Assembly (NCBI RefSeq): GCF_001723685.1
Contig: NZ_MCBX01000007.1
Coordinates: 51,288 to 115,287, forward strand
Length of the DNA: 64,000 bases
From: Candidatus Marithrix sp. Canyon 246
GTDB taxonomy: Bacteria > Pseudomonadota > Gammaproteobacteria > Beggiatoales > Beggiatoaceae
Direction of reading: 5' to 3'
In this document: positions 17,204 to 25,806 of the stretch, one piece after another
How positions within the stretch are numbered: position 1 is the first letter of the stretch
Layout of the letters: each line of letters begins with the position of its first letter
Translations under genes and position numbers: made by a program
Notes under the pieces: generated by a model
Database searches by the model: none
Told to the model about the DNA's origin: nothing
What the model saw: the letters and a program-made list of their open reading frames with translations, nothing else

Positions 17204-17281
17204 GTAGGTTGGGCTGACGAAAGGAAGCCCAACAATTCAATCACGATTCGCGTTGGGCTTCCTTTCGTCAGCCCAACCTAC
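17204..17281. repeat. Large inverted repeat, 30-bp arms
   Basis: The arms 17204-17233 and 17252-17281 are perfectly complementary (GTAGGTTGGGCTGACGAAAG at the left end) around an 18-base loop. A diverged half copy is at 14020. The element lies between the coiled-coil gene and tldD, and could be a small non-autonomous mobile repeat or a bidirectional terminator. Confidence 0.85.
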
Positions 17282-17305
17282 GAAATTTCATTATAAATCA
17301 TCAGA

Positions 17306-18703
17306 ATGTACAACACCATAAAAGATCGTTTTCATAAAATTCTCCCCAATGTAGATTTTTGTTCTTTGCGTTATGTAGAAGAACAGTCTGAAATACTTTC
17401 AGTTCGACAAAATATCGTTCAAGCTCCTTCTAATAGTCATGATAGTGGCGTTATGCTTACCATTATGGATAAGGGCGGTTTAGGTTATGCGGCAACTAGT
17501 GATTTATCTGAGCAAGGTTTGCGTAATGCGATTAAATTGGCGCAACAATGGGCTGAATTGAGCCGTAATAAGTCTTTGATTCATTTTTCTCAGATGTCGC
17601 ATGAGCAAGGTGAATATTATTCTACGGTTGAAAAGTCGTGGAATAGTGTTAGCACCGCTGATAAGTTGGATTTGTTATTAGAGGAATCTCGTCAATGTCA
17701 TCACAATGATAAAATCGTTGATTCTCAAGCTTATTTATATTCTATCACGACTAAACAGTTATATTTAACTCATGCTGGTGGCGAAATTATACATGAGCAA
17801 GAATATTTGATTCCTTCTCTGCAAGTTACTGCAAATCATGGTGTTGATACTCAATATCGTAGCTTTGGTGAATCTGGGCGACAGGGTGGTTTGGAATTAT
17901 TGGATCATATTGGTTTTGTTGGTAAAGGCACACAATTAGCTGATGAGGCTTTGCAATTATTAGCCGCTCCTAATTGTCCAACTGATAATATGGATTTAGT
18001 TTTAGCTCCTGATCAAATGATGTTGCAAATTCATGAATCTATTGGACATCCCTTAGAATTAGATCGAATTTTAGGTGATGAGCGCAATTATGCTGGAACT
18101 AGTTTTGTTGATTTAGATATGTTTGGTAATTATCAATATGGTTCGCCATTATTAAATGTTACTTATGATCCAACTATAGTTGAAGAAATCGCTAGTTATG
18201 GTTTTGATGATGAAGGTTCAGCGGCGAAGAAAACAACTATTATTGATAAAGGAATCTTAGTCAATCCATTAGGTGGTGAAAATGTAGCGAATTCACGAGC
18301 ATGTTCTTGGAATCGCCCAGCTATTCATCGTATGGCAAATCTTAATGTAGAAGCTGGCAATAGTAGTTTTAATGATATTATAAGCTCAGTTGAGCGCGGC
18401 ATCTTTATGCAAACCAATTTATCATGGTCAATTGATGATTCACGTAATAAGTTTCAATTTGGTTGCGAACGCGCACAATTGATTGAAAATGGTGAATTAA
18501 CCCAAATTGTCAAAAACCCTAATTATCGTGGTATTTCTGCCAATTTTTGGCGCAATCTCAAAATGGTAGGTAATGCTGATACTTTTAAAGTTATGGGAGT
18601 TGCTAATTGTGGAAAAGGTGAACCTAATCAAGTTATTAGAGTAGGTCATGCTTCGCCAGTTTGCCTGTTTTCTAATATTGATGTTTTTGGAGGAGCCGTG
18701 TAA
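17306..18703 (+). CDS. tldD: Metalloprotease TldD
   Basis: TldD is the catalytic zinc subunit of the TldD/TldE (PmbA) protease, which trims peptides such as modified natural products and antitoxins. HESIGHPLELDR contains the HExxxH metal motif, and NCGKGEPNQ carries the third ligand cysteine. Conserved family stretches are GFDDEGSAAKKTTIIDKGIL and NYRGISANFWRNLKMVG. The length of 465 residues is close to the usual 480. The partner PmbA-like gene is at 21156 on the same strand, separated by 2.4 kb of apparently inserted material; in most genomes the two lie side by side or unlinked. Confidence 0.92.
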   Translation: MYNTIKDRFHKILPNVDFCSLRYVEEQSEILSVRQNIVQAPSNSHDSGVMLTIMDKGGLGYAATSDLSEQGLRNAIKLAQQWAELSRNKSLIHFSQMSHEQGEYYSTVEKSWNSVSTADKLDLLLEESRQCHHNDKIVDSQAYLYSITTKQLYLTHAGGEIIHEQEYLIPSLQVTANHGVDTQYRSFGESGRQGGLELLDHIGFVGKGTQLADEALQLLAAPNCPTDNMDLVLAPDQMMLQIHESIGHPLELDRILGDERNYAGTSFVDLDMFGNYQYGSPLLNVTYDPTIVEEIASYGFDDEGSAAKKTTIIDKGILVNPLGGENVANSRACSWNRPAIHRMANLNVEAGNSSFNDIISSVERGIFMQTNLSWSIDDSRNKFQFGCERAQLIENGELTQIVKNPNYRGISANFWRNLKMVGNADTFKVMGVANCGKGEPNQVIRVGHASPVCLFSNIDVFGGAV

Positions 18704-18706
18704 TCC

Positions 18707-18899
18707 AAGTCCTCAAGGGGCGATATAATATAGCCTAGGGCAACGCCCTAGGGATTATGTATATTATATGTTTAGCCCTGAAGGGGCGAAATAATTAGAC
18801 AATATTATGTTTATGTCGCCCCTTCAGGGCTTGGTTATATAATATACCTTCTCCTAGGGCGTTGCCCTAGGCTATAATATTTCGCCCCTTCAGGGCTTA
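18707..18899. repeat. Nested inverted repeat, MITE-like
   Basis: An outer pair (18707-18754 with 18851-18899) carries AAGGGGCGATATAATATAG and a CCTAGGGCAACGCCCTAGG core. An inner pair (18774-18795 with 18811-18832) carries AGCCCTGAAGGGGCG and its complement. The whole 193-base block could fold into a long branched hairpin. It fills the tldD-RCC1 gap, where no gene is visible. Confidence 0.85.
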
Positions 18900-19006
18900 C
18901 TTTGAATTAATATCCACTTATAATTAATATATAAAAGTTTTATTTTCCTAACAGGATCATATTATGATAACATAATATTTTTTATCAAACAGGAAATAAT
19001 TTTTAT

Positions 19007-20383
19007 ATGAAATACTTAATATCAAAAGGCTTAGCATTAACATTATTGCTGCTTTTACCTTATTTATCCTACGCTGATTCTCCACTGGTTATATTTGCTG
19101 GTAATGTACATTCTTGTGCAATTCAAGATGATAGTACAGTTATTTGTTGGGGTGCAAATCCTTATGGTCAAAAAAATGCCCCTGATGAAAAATTTTTACA
19201 AATCAGTAACTATTATAATACTACCTGCGGTATCTTAAAAAATAACTCACTAACTTGCTGGGGTTATAATGGATATGGTGAAGCTAATTCACCGGGTGGA
19301 AGTTACTCTCAAGTCAGTACTGGCTACAATCATAGCTGCGCTATAAAGGATGATGAAAGCATTAAGTGCTGGGGTCATAATCATTCTGGTAGAGCAACTC
19401 CTCCAAAGGGCAAATTTTCCCAATTAAGTTCTGGTCTTTATCATAATTGTGCATTAAAAACTGATGGAAAAGTAGTTTGCTGGGGTCTAAATTCTTCTGG
19501 TGAAGGCAAACCACCAAAAGGGACTTTTACTCAAATCACTGTCGGCAATGCTTATAGTTGTGGTTTAAGAACTGACAATACAGTTGCTTGTTGGGGAAAA
19601 AATAACTATGGTCAAACAAACCCTGAATATGGGGCAAAATTTTCCCAAATCAGTGCAGGTACTGATCATGCTTGCGGAGTCAAAATTGATGGCACAATAG
19701 ATTGTTGGGGTTATAATAATTATAGCCAAGCTAGCACACCAAGTGGTAAGTTTTCCAAAGTATCTGCTGGTTATCAACATAGCTGCGCTGTTAGATTAGA
19801 TGACAGCACAGTACATTGCTGGGGTTTTAATACTGATGGTCGAGCTAGTCCGCCTGATATAACTGTTTTAAAACCCAAAGAAGATCCAACAGATCCAACA
19901 GATCCACCAAAGGAATGTGAAGAAGATCCAAGTAAATGTGAAGAAACAGAAGAACCACCACTAGAATTAGAAGAGCTAGCATTTTACGATACAGACACAA
20001 AAATACTAACATTATCAGCAATATTGATAACTTTTGTAGATGACTTCACACTAGAAGAAACAGACGAAAAAGCAATATTTGAAGCAGAATTAGAAAACAA
20101 AGGCAAACAAAGATTTGAATTACTGCCTTGGAGTCTAAAACTGGTTAAAATGTACAATGACAAAGACACCACCAAATATATCAAATATATCTCCAAGACA
20201 AGTGAACTAGAAATACCTTGTCTGAAAGTAGCAAGAAAGGTAAATTTAGGAGGCGGAACAGTGACAGGAAAAATAGTTTTATACAAAGACATAATTCTGA
20301 GACAACGACATATAAAATACCCAATATTTGAAATTACCCAAAGAACAGAAACAACAAGCTGCTCAGATACTGAAAAAGAATAG
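19007..20383 (+). CDS. Secreted RCC1-repeat beta-propeller protein
   Basis: A clear signal peptide (GLALTLLLLLPYLSYA) is followed by seven RCC1-like repeats of about 38 residues, each with a cysteine near its start and CWG near its end (e.g. CALKTDGKVVCWGLNSSGE). They should close a seven-bladed propeller, with the paired cysteines probably forming disulfides outside the cytoplasm. A Pro/Glu-rich linker (DPTDPTDPPKECEEDPSKCE) leads to a C-terminal beta-rich domain of about 130 residues that I do not recognise. Bacterial secreted RCC1 proteins are thought to bind proteins or surfaces; the ligand is unknown. It sits between tldD and its partner and has its own terminator. Confidence 0.82.
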   Translation: MKYLISKGLALTLLLLLPYLSYADSPLVIFAGNVHSCAIQDDSTVICWGANPYGQKNAPDEKFLQISNYYNTTCGILKNNSLTCWGYNGYGEANSPGGSYSQVSTGYNHSCAIKDDESIKCWGHNHSGRATPPKGKFSQLSSGLYHNCALKTDGKVVCWGLNSSGEGKPPKGTFTQITVGNAYSCGLRTDNTVACWGKNNYGQTNPEYGAKFSQISAGTDHACGVKIDGTIDCWGYNNYSQASTPSGKFSKVSAGYQHSCAVRLDDSTVHCWGFNTDGRASPPDITVLKPKEDPTDPTDPPKECEEDPSKCEETEEPPLELEELAFYDTDTKILTLSAILITFVDDFTLEETDEKAIFEAELENKGKQRFELLPWSLKLVKMYNDKDTTKYIKYISKTSELEIPCLKVARKVNLGGGTVTGKIVLYKDIILRQRHIKYPIFEITQRTETTSCSDTEKE

Positions 20384-20390
20384 CTCCAAA

Positions 20391-20420
20391 AAAGCCCGCT
20401 CTGCTAAAGCGGGTTTTTTA
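20391..20420 (+). terminator. Rho-independent terminator after the RCC1 gene
   Basis: CCCGCT and AGCGGG form a stem with a short loop, followed by TTTTTTA and preceded by AAAAAAG, so it can act in both directions. Confidence 0.9.
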
Positions 20421-20448
20421 TTGCCTAAAAATATTTTTGGTCCTCTCA

Positions 20449-20481
20449 AGACCTGACAGGTTTTTAAAACCTGTCAGGTCT
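20449..20481. repeat. Palindromic repeat, ACCTGACAGGT family
   Basis: AGACCTGACAGGTTTT pairs with its complement across a short centre. It lies in the convergent gap between the RCC1 gene and yoeB, like the copy at 24062. Confidence 0.88.
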
Positions 20482-20495
20482 GAAAGGATGATAAT

Positions 20496-20756
20496 TTATG
20501 GTTTATAATGAAATCTACAACCAATTATTTTTATTGTCTCATCTATCACTTCATAAACAAGTCGATGTTCTTCTGTTATACGTCGTGACCAACAACCATC
20601 TAAATGGTATTTTAGAGGTTCTGGCTTACCTATTCCATCAAAAGGGTCTCTTTTAATTGCATTGAGAAGTTGATTAATTTTTTTCAGTATCTTTTTATCA
20701 GTTTGTTGCCAATATTGATAATCTTCCCAAGATTCTTCAGTAAACAATAGATTCAT
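20496..20756 (-). CDS. yoeB: Toxin of the Txe/YoeB family
   Basis: YoeB is a ribosome-dependent mRNA endonuclease. The 86-residue protein has the family layout: NLLFTEESWEDYQYW at the start, then INQLLNAIKRDPFDGIGKPE with the conserved catalytic glutamate region, WSRRITEEHRLVYEV with the arginine and histidine-containing strand, and the terminal IIGCRFHY. It follows its antitoxin with an ATGA overlap, so it is translationally coupled. It lies in the material separating tldD from pmbA. Confidence 0.92.
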   Translation of the reverse strand: MNLLFTEESWEDYQYWQQTDKKILKKINQLLNAIKRDPFDGIGKPEPLKYHLDGCWSRRITEEHRLVYEVIDETIKIIGCRFHYKP

Positions 20757-21007
20757 TCTTCGAGCAATTCCCGTTCAAAAACTTCTCCAGCACGAGCTTT
20801 TTTTAAAGAGTTTAATAGCCTTTCGGCATTATAAGGACTTGATAACAAATAATTTGTTTCAGTCCAAGAGTTGTAATCATCTAATGATAATATCACGACA
20901 TTGTGATTATTTTTTCTATTAACAATATAAGGTTCATGGTTTTGATAAACTTGTTCACACAAACTGTCTAAATTTTGTTGAGCCGTTTTTGCTGAAATAA
21001 CTTGCAT
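20753..21007 (-). CDS. yefM: Antitoxin of the Phd/YefM family
   Basis: The 84-residue protein has the N-terminal DNA-binding fold of YefM/Phd (QVISAKTAQQNLDSLCEQV, then EPYIVNRKNNHNVVILSLDD and YNSWTETNYLL). It ends with a flexible tail that would wrap the toxin (KKARAGEVFERELLEE). It should repress its own promoter alone and more strongly with YoeB. The promoter is expected in 21008-21155. Order antitoxin-toxin with a 4-base overlap is standard. Confidence 0.92.
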   Translation of the reverse strand: MQVISAKTAQQNLDSLCEQVYQNHEPYIVNRKNNHNVVILSLDDYNSWTETNYLLSSPYNAERLLNSLKKARAGEVFERELLEE

Positions 21008-21155
21008 AATTTTTCCTTATGTTGAGCAAATAAACCCATTATAACTACAGGGATTGTATATAAGCAAGTTGTATTTGTAAATTGAATTCATATCCACTAT
21101 TCAACAAGCCTTTTCTATGTTAGAGTAAGGGCAACCACTACCATTTGTTATAACA

Positions 21156-22493
21156 ATGCACGACATCATAAAATATCAAGATTATTTCTATAAATTAGCT
21201 GATTTTATTGATCAACAATTGCAAGCTAATGAAGTTTATTTGTGTGATTTTGCCGCTGAAAAATCAGATTTTGTACGCTTTAATAAGGGCAAAATTCGTC
21301 AACCCGGTAATGTTCAACAGGCTTATATCAATATTGATCTGATTCAGAATCAGCGTCATGCTACTGGAAAAGTCGCACTTAGTGGCGATATGGAAACTGA
21401 TAAACCCAGAATCACTAGCGTATTATCCGCTTTACGTGAGAAATTGCCTCATATTCCAGATGATCCTTATTTATTATATGCAACTGAAATTAATTCCAGC
21501 GAATCAATTGCAAACAACCAATTACCAGCAGCTAATGAAGTTGTAAATGAAATTTACAGCCAAATTCAAGCGCATGATTTTGTAGGTATTTATGCCGCAG
21601 GCGGAATTTTTCATGGTTTTGCTAATTCCTTTGGGCAACGCAATTGGTATAGTTGTAATAACTTTAATCTTGATTTTACGTTGTATTATGATAAAGATAA
21701 AGCAGTGAAATCAGCTTATGCTGGTTTTGATTGGAATAATGCTAGTTTTCAAAGCAAAGTTAATGAAGGTTTACAACAGTTAGAAATTTTAAAGCGTAAA
21801 TCGCGCACCATCAAACCCGGTAAATATCGAGTTTATCTATCACCAGCGGCATTACATGAAATTTTACAATTATTAAGTTGGGGTGGTTTTGGTTTAAAAT
21901 CGCAACAAACCAAAAATAGTGCCTTATTAAGAATGCTAACAGATCAAAATTTAGATCCAAGCATCACTTTGATTGAAAATACTAAACAAGGAATTGCTCC
22001 CAACTTTCAATCAGAAGGTTTTATAAAACCAGCAGAAATCACTTTAATAGAAAAAGGCATTCATAAATCAGCCCTAATATCACCGCGCTCAGCTAAAGAA
22101 TATAATGTTATTACCAATGGAGCTAATAATGAAGAAGCACCAATATCATTAGACTTAGCCGCTGGCAACTTAGCAAACGCAGACATTCTAAGTCAATTAG
22201 ATACTGGAATTTATATCAATAACTTATGGTATTTAAACTACTCAGACAAACCAGCATGTAGAATGACTGGCATGACACGATTTGCTACTTTTTGGGTAGA
22301 AAAAGGTGAAATTGTCGCGCCGCTGAACGTAATGCGCTTTGATGAAACCTTATATAGAATTCTTGGCGAACAACTCATAGGATTAACTCAAGAACGTGAT
22401 TTTATTATGGATAATGATACCTATTATCAACGTTCAACTAGTAGTGCGCGGTTGCCCGGTGCCTTGGTTGATGATTTTACTTTTACGCTTTAA
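21156..22493 (+). CDS. pmbA: PmbA/TldE-like protein, partner of TldD
   Basis: The protein belongs to the TldE/PmbA family. The N-terminal domain begins AAEKSDFVRFNKGKIRQPGN; the C-terminal beta domain contains LLSWGGFGLKSQQTKNSALL and ends YINNLWYLNYSDKPACRMTG and RFATFWVEKGEIVAP. It lacks the HExxxH motif, as expected for the non-catalytic subunit that shapes the protease chamber with TldD. It is a divergent member, the type found paired with short TldD proteins. At 445 residues it is complete. ATG 21156 lies after a 148-base gap that also carries the yefM promoter region. Confidence 0.82.
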   Translation: MHDIIKYQDYFYKLADFIDQQLQANEVYLCDFAAEKSDFVRFNKGKIRQPGNVQQAYINIDLIQNQRHATGKVALSGDMETDKPRITSVLSALREKLPHIPDDPYLLYATEINSSESIANNQLPAANEVVNEIYSQIQAHDFVGIYAAGGIFHGFANSFGQRNWYSCNNFNLDFTLYYDKDKAVKSAYAGFDWNNASFQSKVNEGLQQLEILKRKSRTIKPGKYRVYLSPAALHEILQLLSWGGFGLKSQQTKNSALLRMLTDQNLDPSITLIENTKQGIAPNFQSEGFIKPAEITLIEKGIHKSALISPRSAKEYNVITNGANNEEAPISLDLAAGNLANADILSQLDTGIYINNLWYLNYSDKPACRMTGMTRFATFWVEKGEIVAPLNVMRFDETLYRILGEQLIGLTQERDFIMDNDTYYQRSTSSARLPGALVDDFTFTL

Positions 22494-22496
22494 ATT

Positions 22497-23156
22497 TTAA
22501 AAGTATTTACAATAAGCTTGTTGATTAAAATATTCGTCAAAGTAACATATTAACTGGTGAAAAATACTAGGATAAATTTGTGATTGTATTACCGCAGTCA
22601 GTTTATGTTCTGGTGCCAATTTTTTTAGTCGCCAATAGTGTTTTTTTGCGGTGCGACTATCATCAATTGATTGATGGTATAATGCCATCAAACCAGTAAA
22701 GGCGGTAAATTCAGAAATATGAAATACTTCTCGATTTGGGTACAACATTTGTAAATCAAATTTATTTTGAAATATAATGGGTATTTGTTCTAAACTACCC
22801 AGCCTCAAACAGCGAAACGCATATTGAGTTTTAGCAAATAAATAATCAGGATATTTGCGATAAAGTTGTTCTAATAAAGCTTCAGATTTATCTGATTGAC
22901 CGGTTGCATCATAACTTGCTTTTAAATAGTTATAAAGAACAGGTACTTGTGGATATTTGGTGATTAATTTAACTAAGGGGCTAATAGTTTGTTGTGGGCT
23001 ATTCCGGATCAATTTATATAGTTTTTGAACTTCTAGCTGTATTTGCTCTGGTAAAGCCCTGATGCTTTGATGGGGTAATGCCTCGTAAGTTATTTTATAA
23101 CCAAAATTTGCTACTGCTTGTTTATCATTGGAGATTTTTGTAGTGAAATTAAACAT
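22497..23156 (-). CDS. TPR-like protein of unknown function
   Basis: Two to three helical hairpins resemble tetratricopeptide repeats (VPVLYNYLKASYDATGQSDK, LLEQLYRKYPDYLFAKTQYA and LMALYHQSIDDSRTAKKHYW), so a protein-binding role is likely. No signal peptide or membrane segment is seen. The stop lies three bases from the pmbA stop, in convergent orientation, and the start faces the lipoprotein gene at 23143, whose 5' end it may overlap. No closer family is recognised. Confidence 0.6.
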   Translation of the reverse strand: MFNFTTKISNDKQAVANFGYKITYEALPHQSIRALPEQIQLEVQKLYKLIRNSPQQTISPLVKLITKYPQVPVLYNYLKASYDATGQSDKSEALLEQLYRKYPDYLFAKTQYAFRCLRLGSLEQIPIIFQNKFDLQMLYPNREVFHISEFTAFTGLMALYHQSIDDSRTAKKHYWRLKKLAPEHKLTAVIQSQIYPSIFHQLICYFDEYFNQQAYCKYF

Positions 23157-24009
23157 AATTTATTACCTTTTTGATCCTCGTCTTATTTGTCATAATAGCA
23201 AAATAGGCAATAAAAATACCAAATTTAAATATCTATGGAATTTAATTTTATTACTCAGCTTAGTAGCTTGTAGTGATAATGAACAAAGCACTGTATCTAT
23301 TGATGAATTTGAAAAATTAAATAAGATTGAACAAGCTCAATTGAACTTAGAGGTGCCAAGTTTATCAGCTTGGGGAAAAGTGTCAGAGATTAAGATGGCG
23401 GTTGGTGATAATGTTGAATTGCAAGCGATATTAAAAAATAAAAATGGAGATGCAATTGCTAATAAGTCTTTATCCATTACTTCCAGTAATGGCAATTTTT
23501 TTACTGAAAATAATTTATTTACAGATAATAAGGGTAAAACAACAAGCTTATTATTAGCAACTGTAGTTGGGAAAGATAAAATTACAGTTTTTAACCATAG
23601 TTTAGGAGTATCTGCGAGTTTAGCGATTATTGTCAATGATCCAAAATTCAAATCGCCATTAATATTAGGAGAAACGCCCGGATTTGTATCATGGAATAAT
23701 TTAGCAAAAGTGAGGTTAAAAAATGATACTCCCCAGTTTACCCCACAAATAACCAGTTTAAACAATAAACAAATAAAAATACAAGGATTTCTAATACCAA
23801 TAGCAGCAAAACATTTTATATTATCGGCTAAAGCTCCAACTTCTTTTTTTAGCTTGCCAACAGGTGCAGAAAATATAATTGATGTTTATACGACTAAAAA
23901 TGTCAATATATCTTTAAAGCCAATTATAGTAATTGGCACACTTGAAGTATTAAAAGAAGATGAACAGGGATATTTTTATCGTATTAAAAATGCTGAAGTT
24001 ATTGAATGA
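23143..24009 (+). CDS. Lipoprotein with Ig-like and DUF3299-like domains
   Basis: A lipobox (LLLSLVACSD) about 50 residues in marks a lipoprotein. It is followed by a bacterial Ig-like domain (GDNVELQAILKNKNGDAIAN, with the standard ITSSNGNFFT strand), then a C-terminal DUF3299-like region (VSWNNLAKVRL, NNKQIKIQGFLIPI, SFFSLPTGAENIIDVY, IIVIGTLEVLKE). The start is uncertain: no ATG is in frame before the lipobox, and GTG 23143 or TTG 23128 would overlap the divergent TPR gene. It likely sits in the inner or outer membrane facing the periplasm; the function is unknown. Confidence 0.62.
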   Translation: MKLNIIYYLFDPRLICHNSKIGNKNTKFKYLWNLILLLSLVACSDNEQSTVSIDEFEKLNKIEQAQLNLEVPSLSAWGKVSEIKMAVGDNVELQAILKNKNGDAIANKSLSITSSNGNFFTENNLFTDNKGKTTSLLLATVVGKDKITVFNHSLGVSASLAIIVNDPKFKSPLILGETPGFVSWNNLAKVRLKNDTPQFTPQITSLNNKQIKIQGFLIPIAAKHFILSAKAPTSFFSLPTGAENIIDVYTTKNVNISLKPIIVIGTLEVLKEDEQGYFYRIKNAEVIE

Positions 24010-24061
24010 ACTTTAGCTTCCATGGGTATGAACTCAATATTATGTTAAACTATCGGGTTTT

Positions 24062-24094
24062 AGACCTGACAGGTTTTGAAAACCTGTCAGGTCT
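24062..24094. repeat. Palindromic repeat, ACCTGACAGGT family
   Basis: AGACCTGACAGGTTTTGAAA and its complement form the stem. It lies in the convergent gap between the DUF3299 lipoprotein gene and the PIN gene. Confidence 0.88.
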
Positions 24095-24138
24095 GATAGT
24101 TTTTCTAATTAATTTCCTTTTGCTTCTTGTTTGGTAGT

Positions 24139-24690
24139 TCATTTCTTTTTTCTTCTTCGCGGTGGTTTTGGTGATGATGCTGGTTGATAGGCTTTTAAAC
24201 CTTCATCTCCTGTTAGAATTTCAACTTCATTTCCCATTTTGGCGTAATAATCAGCTACTCGTTTAATGGTGGCATCACCAATTGATAAGCCACCTTTATC
24301 TTTCTTAACGTCTGCTTGAGCTGCTAAAGAAGGCCATTCTTGTGCTAGTTCTTTTAAGGCTTCTGTTTCCCAAAGTATTGATTGTTCGGTAAAAGCTGCC
24401 CAAGGACTTTCTTCATCAACTGCTTTTATCATATATTTGGCTAATGCTTGTGCCAGTGAATAGCGTTTTTCTGTATATGGTTTTTTTACTTGAGCAATGT
24501 GATTACCGGTTTCAATCAATGTAGCTAAAGGTAAAACCAGAGTAGTACCTTTTGCTTCTTCCTGTTTGATAAGTGTTTCTACTCGTTGTTGATCCCAAAT
24601 TTCATTTGCAACTATACAAGTATCTTTATATGGAACGCCTAACCATACACAAAGAATACTGGTATCAATAACCAAGACTTTCTTAGGCAT
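24139..24690 (-). CDS. PIN-domain nuclease-like protein, partner of the ATPase
   Basis: The 183-residue protein shows the four acidic positions of a PIN nuclease: D9 (VLVIDTS), E60 (LIETGN), D139 (SIGDATIKR) and D162 (ILTGDEGL). It has extra helices between the second and third and a basic tail (PPRRRKKK) that could hold nucleic acid. PIN proteins cut RNA with Mg2+. The start overlaps the 3' end of the ATPase gene by eight bases, so the two are translated together, and the whole run from 27403 downward is one operon. An ATPase-gated PIN nuclease is the simplest reading; the trigger and target are unknown. Confidence 0.72.
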   Translation of the reverse strand: MPKKVLVIDTSILCVWLGVPYKDTCIVANEIWDQQRVETLIKQEEAKGTTLVLPLATLIETGNHIAQVKKPYTEKRYSLAQALAKYMIKAVDEESPWAAFTEQSILWETEALKELAQEWPSLAAQADVKKDKGGLSIGDATIKRVADYYAKMGNEVEILTGDEGLKAYQPASSPKPPRRRKKK

Positions 24691-25801
24691 TTTCTGCCTC
24701 GCGACGTGTTAAACTTCTTTCAAGTTTACCTTGTGTAGTAATTTTACCCAATGTACCTGATGCTAATAGTTTGGGTAAGTTACTGATGTCTTCTAGCAAA
24801 GTAAGTTTGCTAGTGCCAGTTTTATTATCGCGATGTGCTACTTCAATAAATGGCACCATTTCTGGTGCTAAATTATCCAGTAAAGCTGGATTATGGGTAG
24901 TGACAAGAATATCAATATTTCTCTGTCTGCCAAGTTCTTGAAGTATTTGGAGTAGTAAACCAGCCCGTGATGGGTGCAAACCATTGTCCACATCTTCAAT
25001 TATTAATTGGCTATTTGATGGGCGAGTTAATAAGGCGGTAAGTATGGCTAAAAAGCGTAATGTGCCGTCTGACATGCTGCGAGCGTCTATCAGAGTAATT
25101 TCTCCATTAACCCATTCTTCTTCACAATATAACATCGCATCACTATTTAGTTTTCCAACTTTTTCCGCCCAGACTTTGTGTATATCTCCTTCAGGAAGTT
25201 GTTTGGCATAATAGGATAAAATATTTTCACAACAGGTTTGTTGTGTATCTGGTAAAGCGGCTAATACTCCAGCAATATTTTTGGCATCATTACTTAATTT
25301 GTGCGATAGAGGCGTATAAGTACGCATATGAGTCGGAACAGGTTCTAATATAAAGATATTCTGTAAAGTGTTAATGACTAGATTAGCAGCTTCTATGCTT
25401 TCTTTTAAAGCATATAGATAAATTTTATCTGTTTGTTCATCAATTTTTTGAAAAATGTTCTTATTATTATTAATAGAAATCAAACGCTCATTGACAATTT
25501 TAGATTGTGTGTCAATTTCTACCGTGAGACTATAAAAATAATCAGTTGCTTTAGCTTCTATTAATACGGAGAGAGTAAATTGTCTTTCTGATTTCAATGT
25601 AGCCCATTCTAAACCACCACGTAAGGCAGTTAAGGCTGACTCTATATTTTCACCGCTTGCCATACGTCGTAGAAATTCTAATCCTTCTAATACATTAGAT
25701 TTACCACTGGCATTAGTACCAATAAGTACCGTCAGTGGATCAATGTAAAGAGTAGCTTGTTTAAAGCTTTTCCAATTATTTAGGTGTATTTCTTTTAGCA
25801 T
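24683..25801 (-). CDS. AAA_21-type ATPase (OLD/RecF-like)
   Basis: Walker A is GTNASGKS at residues 28-35, in the N-terminal sheet typical of RecF/OLD-like ATPases (LKEIHLNNWKSFKQATL). The signature is MSDGTLRFLAILTALL, Walker B reads LIIEDVDNGLHPSRAGLL and the H-loop TTHNPALLDNL. The coiled-coil insertion between is short, so this is an AAA_21 member, not an SMC. ATG 25801 is preferred over TTG 25810. It starts five bases from the end of the M48 protease gene and overlaps the PIN gene. Ring- or dimer-forming ATPases of this class commonly regulate a co-encoded nuclease in phage defence. Confidence 0.8.
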   Translation of the reverse strand: MLKEIHLNNWKSFKQATLYIDPLTVLIGTNASGKSNVLEGLEFLRRMASGENIESALTALRGGLEWATLKSERQFTLSVLIEAKATDYFYSLTVEIDTQSKIVNERLISINNNKNIFQKIDEQTDKIYLYALKESIEAANLVINTLQNIFILEPVPTHMRTYTPLSHKLSNDAKNIAGVLAALPDTQQTCCENILSYYAKQLPEGDIHKVWAEKVGKLNSDAMLYCEEEWVNGEITLIDARSMSDGTLRFLAILTALLTRPSNSQLIIEDVDNGLHPSRAGLLLQILQELGRQRNIDILVTTHNPALLDNLAPEMVPFIEVAHRDNKTGTSKLTLLEDISNLPKLLASGTLGKITTQGKLERSLTRREAENA

Positions 25802-25806
25802 TGTTA

